In this document: positions 1-12,204 of the stretch, piece by piece
Position numbering within the stretch: position 1 is the stretch's first letter
Layout of the letters: every line of letters begins with the position of its first letter
Source: Talinum fruticosum
Lineage: Eukaryota; Streptophyta; Magnoliopsida; Caryophyllales; Talinaceae
Direction of reading: 5' to 3'
DNA: 64,000 nucleotides
Assembly (NCBI GenBank): GCA_021018815.1
Contig: JAITYX010000021.1
Coordinates: forward strand, 4,431,001-4,495,000
The notes under the pieces: model-generated
What the model was told of the DNA's origin: nothing
Seen by the model: the letters and a program-made list of their open reading frames with translations, nothing else
Databases searched by the model: none
Translations under genes and position numbers: made by a program

Positions 1-340
1 ATCAAAGGACTTGGACACTTGAATTAAATACATGTTCATTTATCAGCACTAAACCAGAACTAGTTTGAAATTAGAGGCTACATTTATATGCAAGCTAAAG
101 TACGTAGGTAGCTCAGATCTCATCTCATTGGATCAGAATCGGCACAAAGATGTTGTCCTTTATATGCAACCCTATCGTCCTCATATCATCAACGACAACG
201 TCACTTTCATCGCTAACATTTTTGAACTCAAAATTGGTCATTGAAAAACCGCCTTTTTAATATATAGCTACAATAACCTTACACCATTCACGCACAAAAT
301 ATTCCCTCTGTATCAAAGAGAAGAGAAGTGAGCCACCACC
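1..340. other. Upstream region of first gene
   Basis: Non-coding sequence before the first start codon. It holds a TATA-like stretch and a purine-rich leader just before the ATG at 341. No other gene is visible. Confidence 0.5.
261..267 (+). promoter_or_regulatory. Candidate TATA box of gene 341-3313
   Basis: TATATAG lies about 75 bases upstream of the ATG at 341, a normal spacing for a plant core promoter with a short leader. The call rests on motif and position only. Confidence 0.45.
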
Positions 341-985
341 ATGGAAGGGTCTCATCATCCAGGGTCTCGGCGCCCCGATGAGCAAGAGTTCAACCTAAGA
401 GAATGGCACCTTCGAGCTCGAATTAGTCGGGAGAACACCCTCTCGAGGAGATACTCAGCCTCCTACATCCAGAGCTTCAGAGAAGGCTCCCGCTCATTCA
501 GGTCCAACTTCACCATCTCCAGCACCGCCTCCTCCCCTGGCTACGTCCTCAAAGGTACTGTATCAATTTCGCTACAGCTACAAAGATTTTGCTAGTTAAA
601 CTAACTGTCAGGCCGACTGCAGTAGATAACTCAAGGTGTCAAACTTACATCATTTACCGTGCCATTTTCAAATTGCAGACGAGATCGATCCATCGACATA
701 CTCATTCACCTCAGCCCTGAAAGCATTGCAAGCGAGATCAGGGTATGTGTGGGAGTGGCTATCACCAGATCATAACAATCAAGGGTTTGCATTGAATTCA
801 AAGTGGGATGAAGCAGAGAGATACATATGCAACCCATTGTCAGGGGAGGTTCCAATGGAGTGTTTGTCAGCCAAAACGCTCAGCGGGAGGTCTTTCCGAA
901 GTTACATGGCTGGCAGAGTCACCATGTCTGCTCCTCTGGTTTTCTCTGCTCATCCCAAAATAAGAACTACTCATCCTCCTCCTCC

Positions 986-1036
<51 letters not shown>

Positions 1037-3313
1037 TAATAATCCTTCAATTTCATCTGCTTCAGTTACTGCTTCTATCATGAAACAACAGCTTCTCAAA
1101 GCCCAGTTTCCTCCACAAGGTAAGCTCTTATTTTTATTTTTTTTTGGTGGAATTGAAGTTTCAAAATTTCACTCTGAAAGATACATTTTTGTTTTAATTT
1201 TGGAAGAAGAGAAGCAAATGGGGAGTAGAACAAGGGATGTAGGAACACAGAGCACACCTCCACCAGAGGAGGAGAGCTCAAGCAGTCTTAGCCCAGCTTC
1301 GACGCCTTCCATCAAGGAAATATCCCGACAGCGGGGGAAGAAACTGAAGATGGAGATGCGCAGAATTCCAGCTCTAGCACCACCTTGAAGCCTGTGGAAG
1401 AGGTATGTATATATATTCATCTAGGAAAGGTTTCCGTGTTTTTCTGTTTTATTGAGGGGAAGTAGGCAAATTAATTCATTAATAGAATGTCCATTAGTTC
1501 ATAACTAGTAATTAGTTCGAGCACAATACCTCTAAACCTGCTCGAACCCTGAAGGGAGGTTTCCATATGAGTTTGCATTGAAATTAGATAGATTTCCGTC
1601 CCTATTTTCTCTTCTTTTTTTTTCCTTTCATTTTTAACATTGTGACATTAATCTGTTCAACTTAAAAAAGACGGCTCATTTAGGATATGATACGAATGAA
1701 AGTAACAAATAGATGCAATTTAGAGTATTAATAGGAAGCATTGATTTCCATGTCATTTATGGGGCAGGTGTCCTTCACCATAAGTAAGATTAATGCTAGA
1801 ATGATGTAAAACATATTGAAGTAAAATTAATCAAAATAACTAATTTCACCATCATTTTTTATGAAAGTTGAAAACATTACTTCATGATGAAATATACAAT
1901 ATTCTTTTTTTTTTTCCTTTTTTTCAAATTTATATTTATGATTCTTCAAATTAAATCATAAAATAAATATAGGCATGGACCAAAAGCTAGGACTAGGAGT
2001 GCCCATAAACCACTTCTTCTTCCATGATTCTTTAAGTGTCAAATAAATTGAAACAATGCCATCAAAAAAAGGGGACCTTTTCTTGTGGTTGGTCCCCATA
2101 GTTGCCAATTTAAAAGGTAAAATTTTGCAACACATTTTCCACCAATAATGTGCTATTTTTGTCAGGATTTATGGCAATTTGAGAAGGATGATCAGGAGTT
2201 AAAATCAACTATTTTTATATATTTAAAATCAACTATTTTTAATTAATATATATGATCAAAATTCCACCAAAAAATTTTTAAAAAATCAAATAGTTCTATC
2301 TTTTAGTGATGGGAAGATAGCATGGAGTTGGCTCAAGTGGTTGTAAATGACACCAAAAGATATGTTCAGTGGTACCACCCTATAAAAGTTAGTGGGTGTA
2401 CTCTGTTTTTGTTTAATGTGTATATGGTGTAGGGACCAAACCTTACAAATTTGAAAAGATTGCCTCTCCAAAAAAATCCTCAAAATTTTTTAAACATACA
2501 AGTGAAAATAATGATGTAAAAAGATTTTGGTTGGAACAGTTTGTGTTATAGATTTTATTTTTTCATTTCATCTAAGTTTTAGTACAGTTAAGATAAGCGT
2601 AGTACAGATTGGAGTTTGCAGTAGACCTAGTATTGAGTTCGACTTGCACATGTTGTATTCTAGAAACAAAATTGCGGTGGGTTGGTTTGAACTCAAACAT
2701 TCGAGCTGAATTGAATACAAATTTGAAATAGTAGTTGTATGAAGTCAGGTTTATTATTTTCTAATTTTTTTTTTTGTTTTATGTGTTTATAAACCTTTTC
2801 TGTTTCGGAATGTTTGAATGCATTTGGAATATCTAAACTCAAATTCAAAAAGGAATCAAAAGGAAGCTTCAGAGATAAATTTCCAGCCCACATTGCTAGA
2901 TATACTCTTTTTACAATAAAGCCTTTATAACTTTTTGGGTACATACACCAAAAAGGCAAGCAAAAATTTAAAAAGAGTTTGTAAGTTTCTTTTTTCCTTT
3001 TTGTTTGCTTGTATGTGGTTAAATTTTAAAGTGTATTGTGCAGGTGGAAGTGAAAGTAACAAGAGAGGAAGAAGAAACAAAAAGAAGAACCAAAGATGAT
3101 GGAAAGAAGAAGGATATCAAGAAGAAGAAAACAGGGCAGCTTTGTAGTTGCAGGCAAAGTAGTGGGTGCCTTTTGCTATCATCATCATGGACGAGCTTGT
3201 GGATGAAAAGAAGGCAGAGAGAGAAGCTCAAGCCCCCTCTCCCAAACCCAGAAACAATAGAAATATTGCCCAAGAAAAAAGAAAGAACAAACGAAACGAT
3301 AAACTTATCTTGA
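341..3313 (+). CDS. Uncharacterised plant-specific protein with DVGTQ-STP motif (4 exons, one apparent frameshift)
   Basis: Exons 341-554, 679-1119, about 1207-1402 and 3044-3313; all junctions are GT-AG and phases fit. The product is about 373 residues. The N-terminal half (EWHLRARISREN, then a segment ending NPLSGEVPMECLSAKTLSGRSF) looks like a conserved plant family whose function I do not know. Next come a poly-Asn run, the motif RDVGTQSTPPPEEE with a Ser-rich stretch, and a very basic Lys/Arg/Glu-rich tail. DxGTQ-TP-like motifs also occur in remorin N-termini, but no remorin C-terminal domain is seen. In exon 3 the frame that reads DVGTQSTP hits a stop at 1386. One extra G in the run at 1333-1337 continues it into a Ser-rich frame ending LKPVEE, which joins exon 4 in phase. 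Intron 3 is about 1.6 kb with nothing recognisable in it. Confidence 0.7.
983..1043 (+). repeat. (AAT)n microsatellite encoding poly-Asn
   Basis: A run of AAT codons, interrupted once by AAA, gives about 15 Asn, a Lys and 3 more Asn inside exon 2. It is preceded by a short Pro run. Length polymorphism is likely. Confidence 0.95.
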
Positions 3314-5035
3314 ATGAGACTATCTCATTCTAAACAAATGTTATTGTTAGGACGAGAACTAGGTCGCATATGTACATGTTGGTTAATGTCACTAGGAGAC
3401 TTTAATGCGACTGTCTCGTACAAGAAGAAAGAAAATAAAAAGGGGTTTTTTTTTTGAATTTCGATAAATCTTTTTTGTTGAGGATCAGTTCCGAGTACAT
3501 ATGATTGAAGGGGTTGGTTAAAAAAAGGGGCAAGATTCCTCTGTTTCTTTGTTTCTCAAGATCTGAGCAAGTTTGGTAGAGAGGGTCAGAAAACCAGGAG
3601 GAAGAAAAAGGAAAGAGAAGATGAAGGCGGGTGAAGATGTAACAAGCAAGGATGTAACCCCTTTTGTTTTTTACTTTGTTGGAAGGCTTCAATTCATATC
3701 ATAGAGAAATTAAAGCCACTGAATCACGTGTTCTACTGCTTCCCTTATTTATGCCTTTTTTTTTTTTTTTGGAGGTGCAGAAATCAAATCCCTTTCCAAA
3801 ATTATAGAGTCTGGGCGGTCTTTCTTCATCAAAATCTTAATGGAACTCTGGCCATATGTTTTTGTATTTTCTTGTTTCAAAGGCATCTCCTTTTCAGGGC
3901 TTATTCACTCTTTGCTCTAGTTAATGCTTTTAGTTTCCATTTTTGCACCGAAACGGGAAAGAAAACATGAATTATTCATGGGCGCCATAAAAGGTCTTGG
4001 CATCATGGCCAAAATACCATGTTACAGGATTATCAATTATTGAATTGAATCGTGGAAAGATTATAAAATTACATCTTTTTATTACGGAAATATCTAAATT
4101 TAACATAATTTATTTTAGTCGGTGCAAATATTATTGCTTCGTCTAACTCATCTTCTCATAGATCATCTTCATCACTCACCTTTGTCAATGAGACCAAAAC
4201 AATTGAGTATACTATACACTATACAATCATTCCGAAAAATAAATAACCACAGAATTTTCAAAAATTTATATCAGTAACCTTGTAACTGGTGCTCAAAGTT
4301 TACAACATCATCAGCTTTCCAGGTAATCAATGAATACATAAATGGCACATTTACCCTAGAACAATCCTTGAATTCCAAGGGCTTTGTTTAGATGCTTACA
4401 ACATTATGAGTTTCCAACTATGAGTAAAAAAATAAAAATAATACATTAGACATGGAACCCTCCTTGAATTTCAAGGGGTTCTCCTTCAACTAAATGGTTT
4501 GTCCTCAAAAGGTAAGAGCTTGCTATGTATGGCTCCCCCAAAGAAAGGGTTTGCCACCTGTGTGTACAAAATGATCAAAACCTGTGTCTACAAAATGGCC
4601 GAAACCTGTGTGTACAAGATTCCAAATAGATGTTCTGAACTTTGAAACTTGATATCCGAGATTAGTTAGGAAGATGCTGAAAGAATGTATGGCCTTGCAG
4701 ATGAGTCTGAAATCTTCTAAGCCTAACCACAAGCCAAGAATGGATTCTACAGAAGCAGGGTCTGAAAAGGAGCAATTTCTACCTGTCAATGAGAAACTGA
4801 GTAAAGATACGAAAGAAAACCCTATCTACAGAACACCATAAAGAGCATCGAACTTGGTTTCCAACAACTTGTTGATTTGAACCAACTAGTTTTGTTTGGG
4901 AAACATAACACCATCAGATTCACCAATGGTTATGGTTAAGGAGGGGAAAATGATTTTCAAAGCTCAGACTGTATTTACTGTGTAACAAAGGATTGGAATC
5001 CACAATACTCTTAAATATGCATAGGAGGACACACC
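3314..5035. other. Intergenic region between two convergent genes
   Basis: Presumed 3' UTRs of the flanking convergent genes plus AT-rich spacer. It contains a T-run followed by a G-rich tract near 3757-3778 and a 24-bp tandem repeat at 4557-4620. An 88-codon minus ORF (4523-4789) partly translates that repeat and has no recognisable domain, so I do not call a gene. Confidence 0.6.
4557..4620. repeat. Tandem repeat, period 24 bp, about 2.7 copies
   Basis: Copies begin at 4557, 4581 and 4605 with the shared core CCTGTGT(G/C)TACAA. The copies are imperfect and lie downstream of the stop of the minus-strand CDCA7-like gene. Confidence 0.85.
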
Positions 5036-8000
5036 TTAATCATTATTTACAGTTGGTACAGAATCATCATTGGAACTTGAATCTGCTTCAACGTCTGAAC
5101 TGCTGTTTTTCATTATTAATGGATCATCAAACTTATCAAAACGGCTTCGTTTAAACCTGCAATTGGAATGGGTAAAGTAGCGTCAGAAGATCAGGAACGA
5201 GTGAAGAAAGTTATACTCCATTTTATATGAATGTTTCAGCATTATGACTATGCTAAAATACACTATTTGTTGAACTCCTACAAACTTTTCAAGAAATTAC
5301 ATGTCTTGACACGCATAAAAATCCTAAGAGGATAAAGGGACAATCACTCTGGCTATCAATGAATTAATCACGCCATATTTGTCATGGCTCGCAACGGAAA
5401 CAATTTGAAAACTGGCTCCACTTGAGGACATATTATTAGTAGGCAGCTCAGTATTCCACAAATATACTCCTGCATCCATCTTTCATTCCATAAATAAATG
5501 GAATGAGAAAACTGAATATCTAGATTCGAAAATTTTCTGAGCATGATATAGCACTAGTAGCACTAAATGCAACATATTATGCATAGGAACTCAATTTCCA
5601 CAAATACTCCTCATGCATATTTCTTTCCCCATGAGGCAAACAGGCAAACAGAAACCTGAAATTCAGATTCAATCAATCTCCAAGCATGGAGTAGCAAACT
5701 CCAGAGTTCTGGTTCTAACCAAAATCTGAAGCTGAAAGATTGCCAGCATCAATAGGCAACACATATTAAGCACTAAAAAAGGGAAACAAGTTGCTTTAAA
5801 TTTCTTCACTATGAGAGAGGAACATAGTCCACTTCGATCATCCATATCCAAAGAGGTAGACACATCGGTGTTCACAGGATCGAAATGATGTTTAATTGAT
5901 TTTTGTACTGTTCGAGCAAAGCAATAAATATTATTACTAGTATCAACTATAAAGAATGTCAACTTGCACGATGGCATGGCAGATAAGCCACTTCCTTACC
6001 ACTACCCACCTTCCCAGGGTATGCTTATGACCAAGTCCACAGTATCTAGGAGGATTTTTTTCTTTTCTTTTTTTTTTTTTGAAGGGGGGCAGATGCATGC
6101 AATCTTATACCTACAATTGAATCGTATAGATTTTGTCTCCTATGGACACAATATTTGAAAAGCATTGATGATCTATTACTCCAAAAGAAAAAGGCAGTGC
6201 ACAATGACGGCTCCCAACCCCCCCAGCCAAACAAGAAAAGAACTCGAGTTCGAACAGTTCCTTCAAAAAGAAGATATACCTGAGGGAAGAAATATGGTTT
6301 TCAATCACTTTTGTCTCTTCAGCATCATAACTGAACCATTTTTCATTTGGTAGAGGTTGATAAGAAGGATCTCCTATCTCTGCATAGAGGGATCAAGTTG
6401 AAATTAAAAATTACACAAACGCAGGTGCATGCATATCGCACCCAAAAGCTGCAATTCTACTGCAATAATGCTGACCTTGAAGTAGCAAGTCTGAAGCACT
6501 AAAGCAGTTCAATCTCCAGTATACACAACCTTTGTCACCAAGGAAGATTGGCTGTGTTCTTAGAGCATCAGATCTTTTCTCTGCAAACAACATTGGCAAT
6601 GCACAGTTATATCATCAGATATCCAAGATCTAAGGCTCCAAAATTCACTGTTATCAACAATACAATACCCTGTAATAGATGTTCCAAGATAGAAAACATG
6701 TCAAAGCATTGATGCATGCAAAATTCACTGTTATCAACAATATAATCAATTTACTACAACTCAGTCATGAGTGTCTAGCATGATAGACGTCAAAGTTCAG
6801 TAAACATGTCAAAGCATTGATTGTGTGGAATATATAATTGAGGTAAAGTTAAAAATCAGAATGAGATGCAATCCATGGGCAAAATGTTTTTATCCGCCAA
6901 TGATGCTCCCTATGATAACTATTTTTAGTCACCATTCAGGCAATATTTTCAGGAAATAGCAAGTTATAGAAAGAAACATGCATGCAAACTGATAACTCGA
7001 GTGAGCAAATGCAAATGGATCCAATACGCCTAAGGACTTAAACAAAATTGTAATAACAGATACAAGGTCAAAATCAGCCTCACATGGATGTCATACCAAG
7101 AATAGCAATCTTTGTGGACGGAAGAACACGGCAGTTTTCCACACAGCTTCAAATTTACTCCCTCCTATAATTCTCTGACCTTGGGAAAATATTAAGATGG
7201 ATGAAGATGGGGTAATATTTCTTCCCCAAAATTACCCATACTCCATACAATTGCTTAAAATATGTATCCAATCAAATTTGAGTTTGCTTTCATATTTAAT
7301 TTGTGTATCCGGGAAAAAATGAAAAAAATCATTCTTAAGAATAATGTAAATAAAAAGCAGAACAGTTAAGTTAAGACAAATTACATAGAGAGGACAGTAA
7401 TTCTAAAGCAGCAGGAATTTTAAGAAGTTGTAACGACAATTTTAAAAAACAGGAAAATATAGTCTTCAACCAATTTCAAGAGATAAATGGCAGGTTCTAA
7501 CTACTAGTAGATTTCACGCGTGTTATAACTTTGTTCAAAATGTATGCGTTACAGTTTCGGTGATAGAATAAGACAATCAACACAATATAGGCATTGTGGT
7601 GTGATTTTGGAATTACATTACATAATAGCACATACTGGCAAGGCTTGACTTAGTCCATAACAAGCATAGCAATGGGCTAAGAACCTTTTTCCACTCATGG
7701 TTCATTAGTGCTGCCCAGTCACTTAAGCAAGGATTATGGATGAAAGAAGCCGAGAATGCAACTATTACAACACATAATCCTAAGCTAAAACTTAGTTAAT
7801 GAAATTGGCAGTAAATACAAATCAGTAATGTATCTCCTTCAGAATAAAACTTAAAGGTTCTGCGTTTGCGACAGAAATAGAACCATATATACAATAAATG
7901 CACAATTATAGAATATAGATAAGCATACAAAAGCTAAAACGTACTTTTAGGTAGCAAATCCATAGCCTTTAACTTCTCCTCACGTGCTTGCTCTGCTTCT

Positions 8001-11000
8001 GCTTTTATTTCTGAAACAATAGAATCATGTTCGGAGTTTATTGGGAGATCCCCATTTTGTGCAATGACCTCTTTGGCAACTTCATCCTGTAGCTTTAGCT
8101 TGAGCAGCCTTTCCTGCTTAAGATACAGAAGTTAGCATGATAACCATAACTCTCATTCCGTAAGTTGGGAAATATAGAGTACCTTCTCCTTGGCTGCATT
8201 TAGAACTTCTCTTGCTTCCTTCACCTTTTCAACAAATTTATAATGCTGATCTTCTATCCAATTCCTCATTTCTCTGAAACAGTAGAGAAAACTAGCTATC
8301 AATCCCCTTTGCTTGGAAATCGGAAAGGGAAACTCATGCACCGTACTTACATGGTACAAAGCGCTTCATCACAAAGAAATGCCACGAGCTTCAGCTTTTG
8401 TGACGGTTCCAACATCTCGTATCCATCATATCCTTTGTCAAAGCAATCCATGGGTAGGTCCAAGGCACTGTCAGACTCAGAGATGCATTTCTTCAAAGAA
8501 GATAACCAAGAATCTTTTTCACTGTCTGCACTTATAGATGGAGACCTAAAAAGACAAACAGGATAACATATTACCATATTAACAGATTTGATTCATAATT
8601 ATTAATATTTGGATAAATTCTTACTCTTTTTCCCCCTTCAGTATAAAAGACAGCAACTGGATAAGAAATTGGACGGCTGATGAATATTTTCCCTTGCGCC
8701 TACCACGCTCACTCATGATATCTCGTAATACAGATTCAGGTTGTCCTTTCCTTATGTCAAGAATCTGCCAATGAGAATTTGCAATAAAAAGGTTAGCAAA
8801 AATGCACATCTCCTGTTCATCAATTATCACTAGCAAGGCTTAGGTCAAGAAATAAATGTGTCTTTTGGTGCATGCACATTAATGTGCATAAGTAAACAAG
8901 TTTATACATCAGAGAAGATAGGGATATTAACAAGTGACTTAAATGAAACACATCAGAGAAGATAGGGATATTAACAAGTGACTTAAATGAAACAATAAGG
9001 CCAAACAAAGCCAAACTATGTTCAACAAGGATAACAAAGACTTGACGAAGGTATAGCTTATCATCCCTTCATAAGCAAGTACGTAATCACTTAAAACTCT
9101 AAGTATCAGCTCTCTTTCAAAAACTACACAAGAAAATAGTGACTTTGACATTAAGAAAGATGATTTTTATTTTTATTCACCTCCTCAAATGTAGTGCAGA
9201 ATTCTACGAACTGCAAAGCATATCCAGCGTCTTCAGGAAGTAAGTCGATTCCACAGACACTAGTTAGCAAAGTGCCTGGGGGCAATACAACCTCCACAAC
9301 AGGATTATTCATGCTTGCATCTAGTTTGTGAGGTTTGATCTTGGCTTTCTTTTTCTGAATTCTTTTCATTACATCAGGATCAACACAATCATCACCATCC
9401 ATCCTCTCTCTCTTTTCTGCAAATCCCTGAGGGTTTGCTGATCTGGGACTATCAACAGCATCATTATCCCTGGTTAAGTCAGTATTCTCTTTTAGCCAAT
9501 CCTGATTTGCTTCCTTGACCCTGCTCTCATCAGCACTTGAAGGTGGAGTCTGAGAGTTTAGGTTTGTATTACAAGTTCCATCAAGAACACTCTCCTTCCC
9601 TTGTTTGTTTGAAGACGCAGGCCCCTGTACAGCGATTAAACATTAACAATCACAAAGGTAAACATGCCTCTAGTTAAGGAAGCATAAATCCAATCAATGT
9701 CATTGCATCACGACTCTGAGTAAGCTACCTTCTTGTTTCTCATGAGCAACTCTTGGCAGGCTTCAGGGCCTTTAGCATCCAGCAGCTCTGAAACTGAGGA
9801 AAACCCAGTTGCCTTGGCAGCATGGACAAGTATGCCAGTAGGCTTCAGACCTCTTTTCTTCCTGTAACAAAGTTCACCAATATTCATGATTGTCTTGGAC
9901 AAACAGAAACTACTCATTCAAGTTTTTCCACCTTTTTTTTTTGGGAGGGGGCGGGGAGGGGCAGAAAACTTACATGCATTGACTACAGTTGCATATGCCT
10001 CTGCACTTTGGGCACTTCCAGTCATCAAGTGCTTCCATCTCTTCTGCTATTTCTCCATACCTGCTTACACCAGAAAAGAATCATCACAATTTAAGTTAAC
10101 ATATGACCTTCATACACTAAGGATCGATTCTCTTCTCTTCTCAAACATCCGTTTTGTTTTGTCACTTTATTCTTTATTTATAACAAGGTGAAATCTATAA
10201 AAATTTGTAGAACCGTGGTGAGAACAAGGTTTAGAATATGAAATTTGGATAAATTAAGATACCTATTACGAAATCGAAGACTATAACATGTACAATTTAA
10301 AAATGTGCATAATAGTTAACTTATATGGTAAAATTTAAAATGTACAGTACAAGTGTACAACTAATCTATTTTGAGTCTCTGAACTAGTTTTCAGGAGGCT
10401 GCCTACATGTTGAGCACCCCCCAAAAAAAAAAAAAGGAAAGTATAAAACAGGACCAACAATGGATGTTGTTTTATAATTGACCCATATAGTAGTTTTCAA
10501 ATCAGCCTTAGAATCTATGGAAATCTGAAACCTGGAGAAATTAAGGAGAAAGAAACAAAATACTTAATTTGCGTTAGTTTCCATGCATTACCTGTTACGA
10601 AGGCACTTGTGACAGAACTTCATGGTGCATTGCTTATCCTTCTTCATGTTCTTGCATCCAGCCGCGAAAGCCACAATTTTTGGCGGCACTATAGGGGGCA
10701 AAAACTAAATGTTCACTTTTAAGTACAAAAAGGAACAAAAGGAACATGCTGGACCAAAACAAAGCAAATTTCATTACCAAATCACCTGGCATCCCACCCC
10801 GGTCCCCCAAAATTTCCACACGAAATCCACTTAGATTCTTCACAACAAACCCAATCAATAAATGATATAGTGACATCCAATTTGTTTGGGACAAGGATCA
10901 AATACAGAAACGGATCCATACAGCAAACTATATTATTTTCAAATTTCAAGGCATTAATCTCTCTCAGATCAGCTTTGAAGCATTCAATTGTTAAAGGACA

Positions 11001-11547
11001 TTTTAGGGCAAGACATGGATACTTCAGGTTGAAGTGAAGAACCCCAACAGCATAGTTTTCACACCACACGCAATCAATTAACTAGCATTGAAAATCTATA
11101 GCAAGATGAACTTACGTTGCAACTAATTATAACTTCTCATCAAGTTTGACATTCCAAACCGCAATCAATCACTTAAAACATCCACTTTCATTTCTCAGCA
11201 CCATCACAAATACGATTACGATTCCGCTTTCCATGAACTCTCTTAACAGTAAAATCTAGGGTTTTCACTCTCCTTCTTCAACACTCAACAAGCCAAACAG
11301 ATCAGAACAGATACAAGAGATCGAATTATACCTGGTGGCAAGTCTTCGCATTCTGAGGATCACTGATTCTCGCTCCTACGAACTGAACTCCAGCACTATT
11401 CGCAGGGTCAGAGTGCTTCGAATCCTCCACCTTTCGGATCTCGGATCCATCCATTTTGACCTCCAAAGGCTCGTCGGAGCTCATCTTCTTCCTCTCAGAA
11501 TCATCAGCAGGAGCAGAAGCTGGACTTGGAGTCGAAGGGACCGCCAT
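5036..11547 (-). CDS. CDCA7-like zf-4CXXC_R1 and DDT/WHIM-domain chromatin protein (12 exons)
   Basis: Exons, in transcription order: 11547-11332, 10688-10592, 10060-9974, 9861-9729, 9624-9181, 8764-8625, 8545-8351, 8273-8183, 8113-7945, 6580-6476, 6379-6280, 5156-5036. The product is about 632 residues. A Cys-rich zinc finger (about 69-135) shows CHQCRQK, CTMKFCHKC, CPKCRGICNCSQC and then MKKRG, the CDCA7/MAO-A-repressor R1 type. A DDT-like segment (about 286-372: LPEDAGYALQFVEFCTTFEE) and a WHIM-like helix block (about 415-470) follow, then a charged coiled-coil stretch (468-525). Related plant proteins are nuclear; some DDT members are reported partners of ISWI remodelers, and CDCA7 proteins act with DDM1/HELLS in DNA methylation. 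Which applies here is inference. Exon 2 is one base short: the T run at 10677-10681 needs one more base to read CRQKIVAFAAGCK. The longest intron is 6581-7944. Confidence 0.9.
8906..8993. repeat. Perfect 44-bp tandem duplication in intron 5
   Basis: Units 8906-8949 and 8950-8993 are identical, starting ACATCAGAGAAG. They lie in the intron between the exons ending at 9181 and starting at 8764. Perfect identity implies a recent duplication or an assembly artefact. Confidence 0.95.
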
Positions 11548-11750
11548 TAGTCCCAAAATTCCGGGAGGAGAGAGAACAACAAGAGAATTCAGGAAAGAGA
11601 GAAGAGATGGGGGATAATTTCTAGGGTTTGGTGATGAAAATTGGTGGGTAGATTGAGGATCCTGGCGGGACTTTTTCAAAGTTTTTTTGGGTGTCCCCAA
11701 ATTTTTGCTTCGGGAATTTTTGGTTTTTTTTTTTTTTCTGGAAAGTACCA

Positions 11751-11760
11751 AATATATAAA
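11751..11760 (-). promoter_or_regulatory. Candidate TATA box of the CDCA7-like gene
   Basis: Read on the minus strand this is TTTATATATT, about 205 bases upstream of the ATG at 11547. Position and motif fit a core promoter with a roughly 170-base leader. Confidence 0.45.
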
Positions 11761-12204
11761 GGCGGCAAGTTGAATCCCTGAACCGTGTTTTTTCTTCTCG
11801 GTTTTGTTTTTCTTTTATTTTAAGGCGGCAAAATGAATTCTTGAAACGTTTCGTTTTATGAATGAAAAAAGAAAGTTGGATCCACTACCAAATACCTCAA
11901 ATTGGATTTTTTACCATCACTAATCCGGATTAGTTCCCAAATGTGAGTATAATTCAGATTAACATTCTACGAATCTTAAGTACGATGTATTTTATTTTAA
12001 AACACAGGTTTTTTTTATTTTTTTTACAAATGTGAATTAGTAGATTTTTTTCTTTTAGTAAATATAAAAGAACCTAAATTATGAGATTATCTTGGTCAAC
12101 GTTTTTCTTAACTTAAATATTAATTCACATAGTAATAAAATACTATAAAAGGTTACGCAAATGCACGTTTTGACATTCTCATATGTTTGAGACGTGAGCG
12201 CAAT

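Noticed and set aside
4523..4789. 88-codon minus ORF with repeated HTGFGHFV-like units
   Set aside because: The repeats are the translation of the 24-bp minisatellite, and there is no supporting domain.
8243..8566. 107-codon plus ORF
   Set aside because: It is antisense to exons 7 and 8 of the CDCA7-like gene.
11326..11751. N-terminal extension of the CDCA7-like protein by about 68 codons
   Set aside because: It would begin with a non-ATG codon at the candidate TATA box and is Lys/Ser-rich low-complexity sequence. The ATG at 11547 is the better start.
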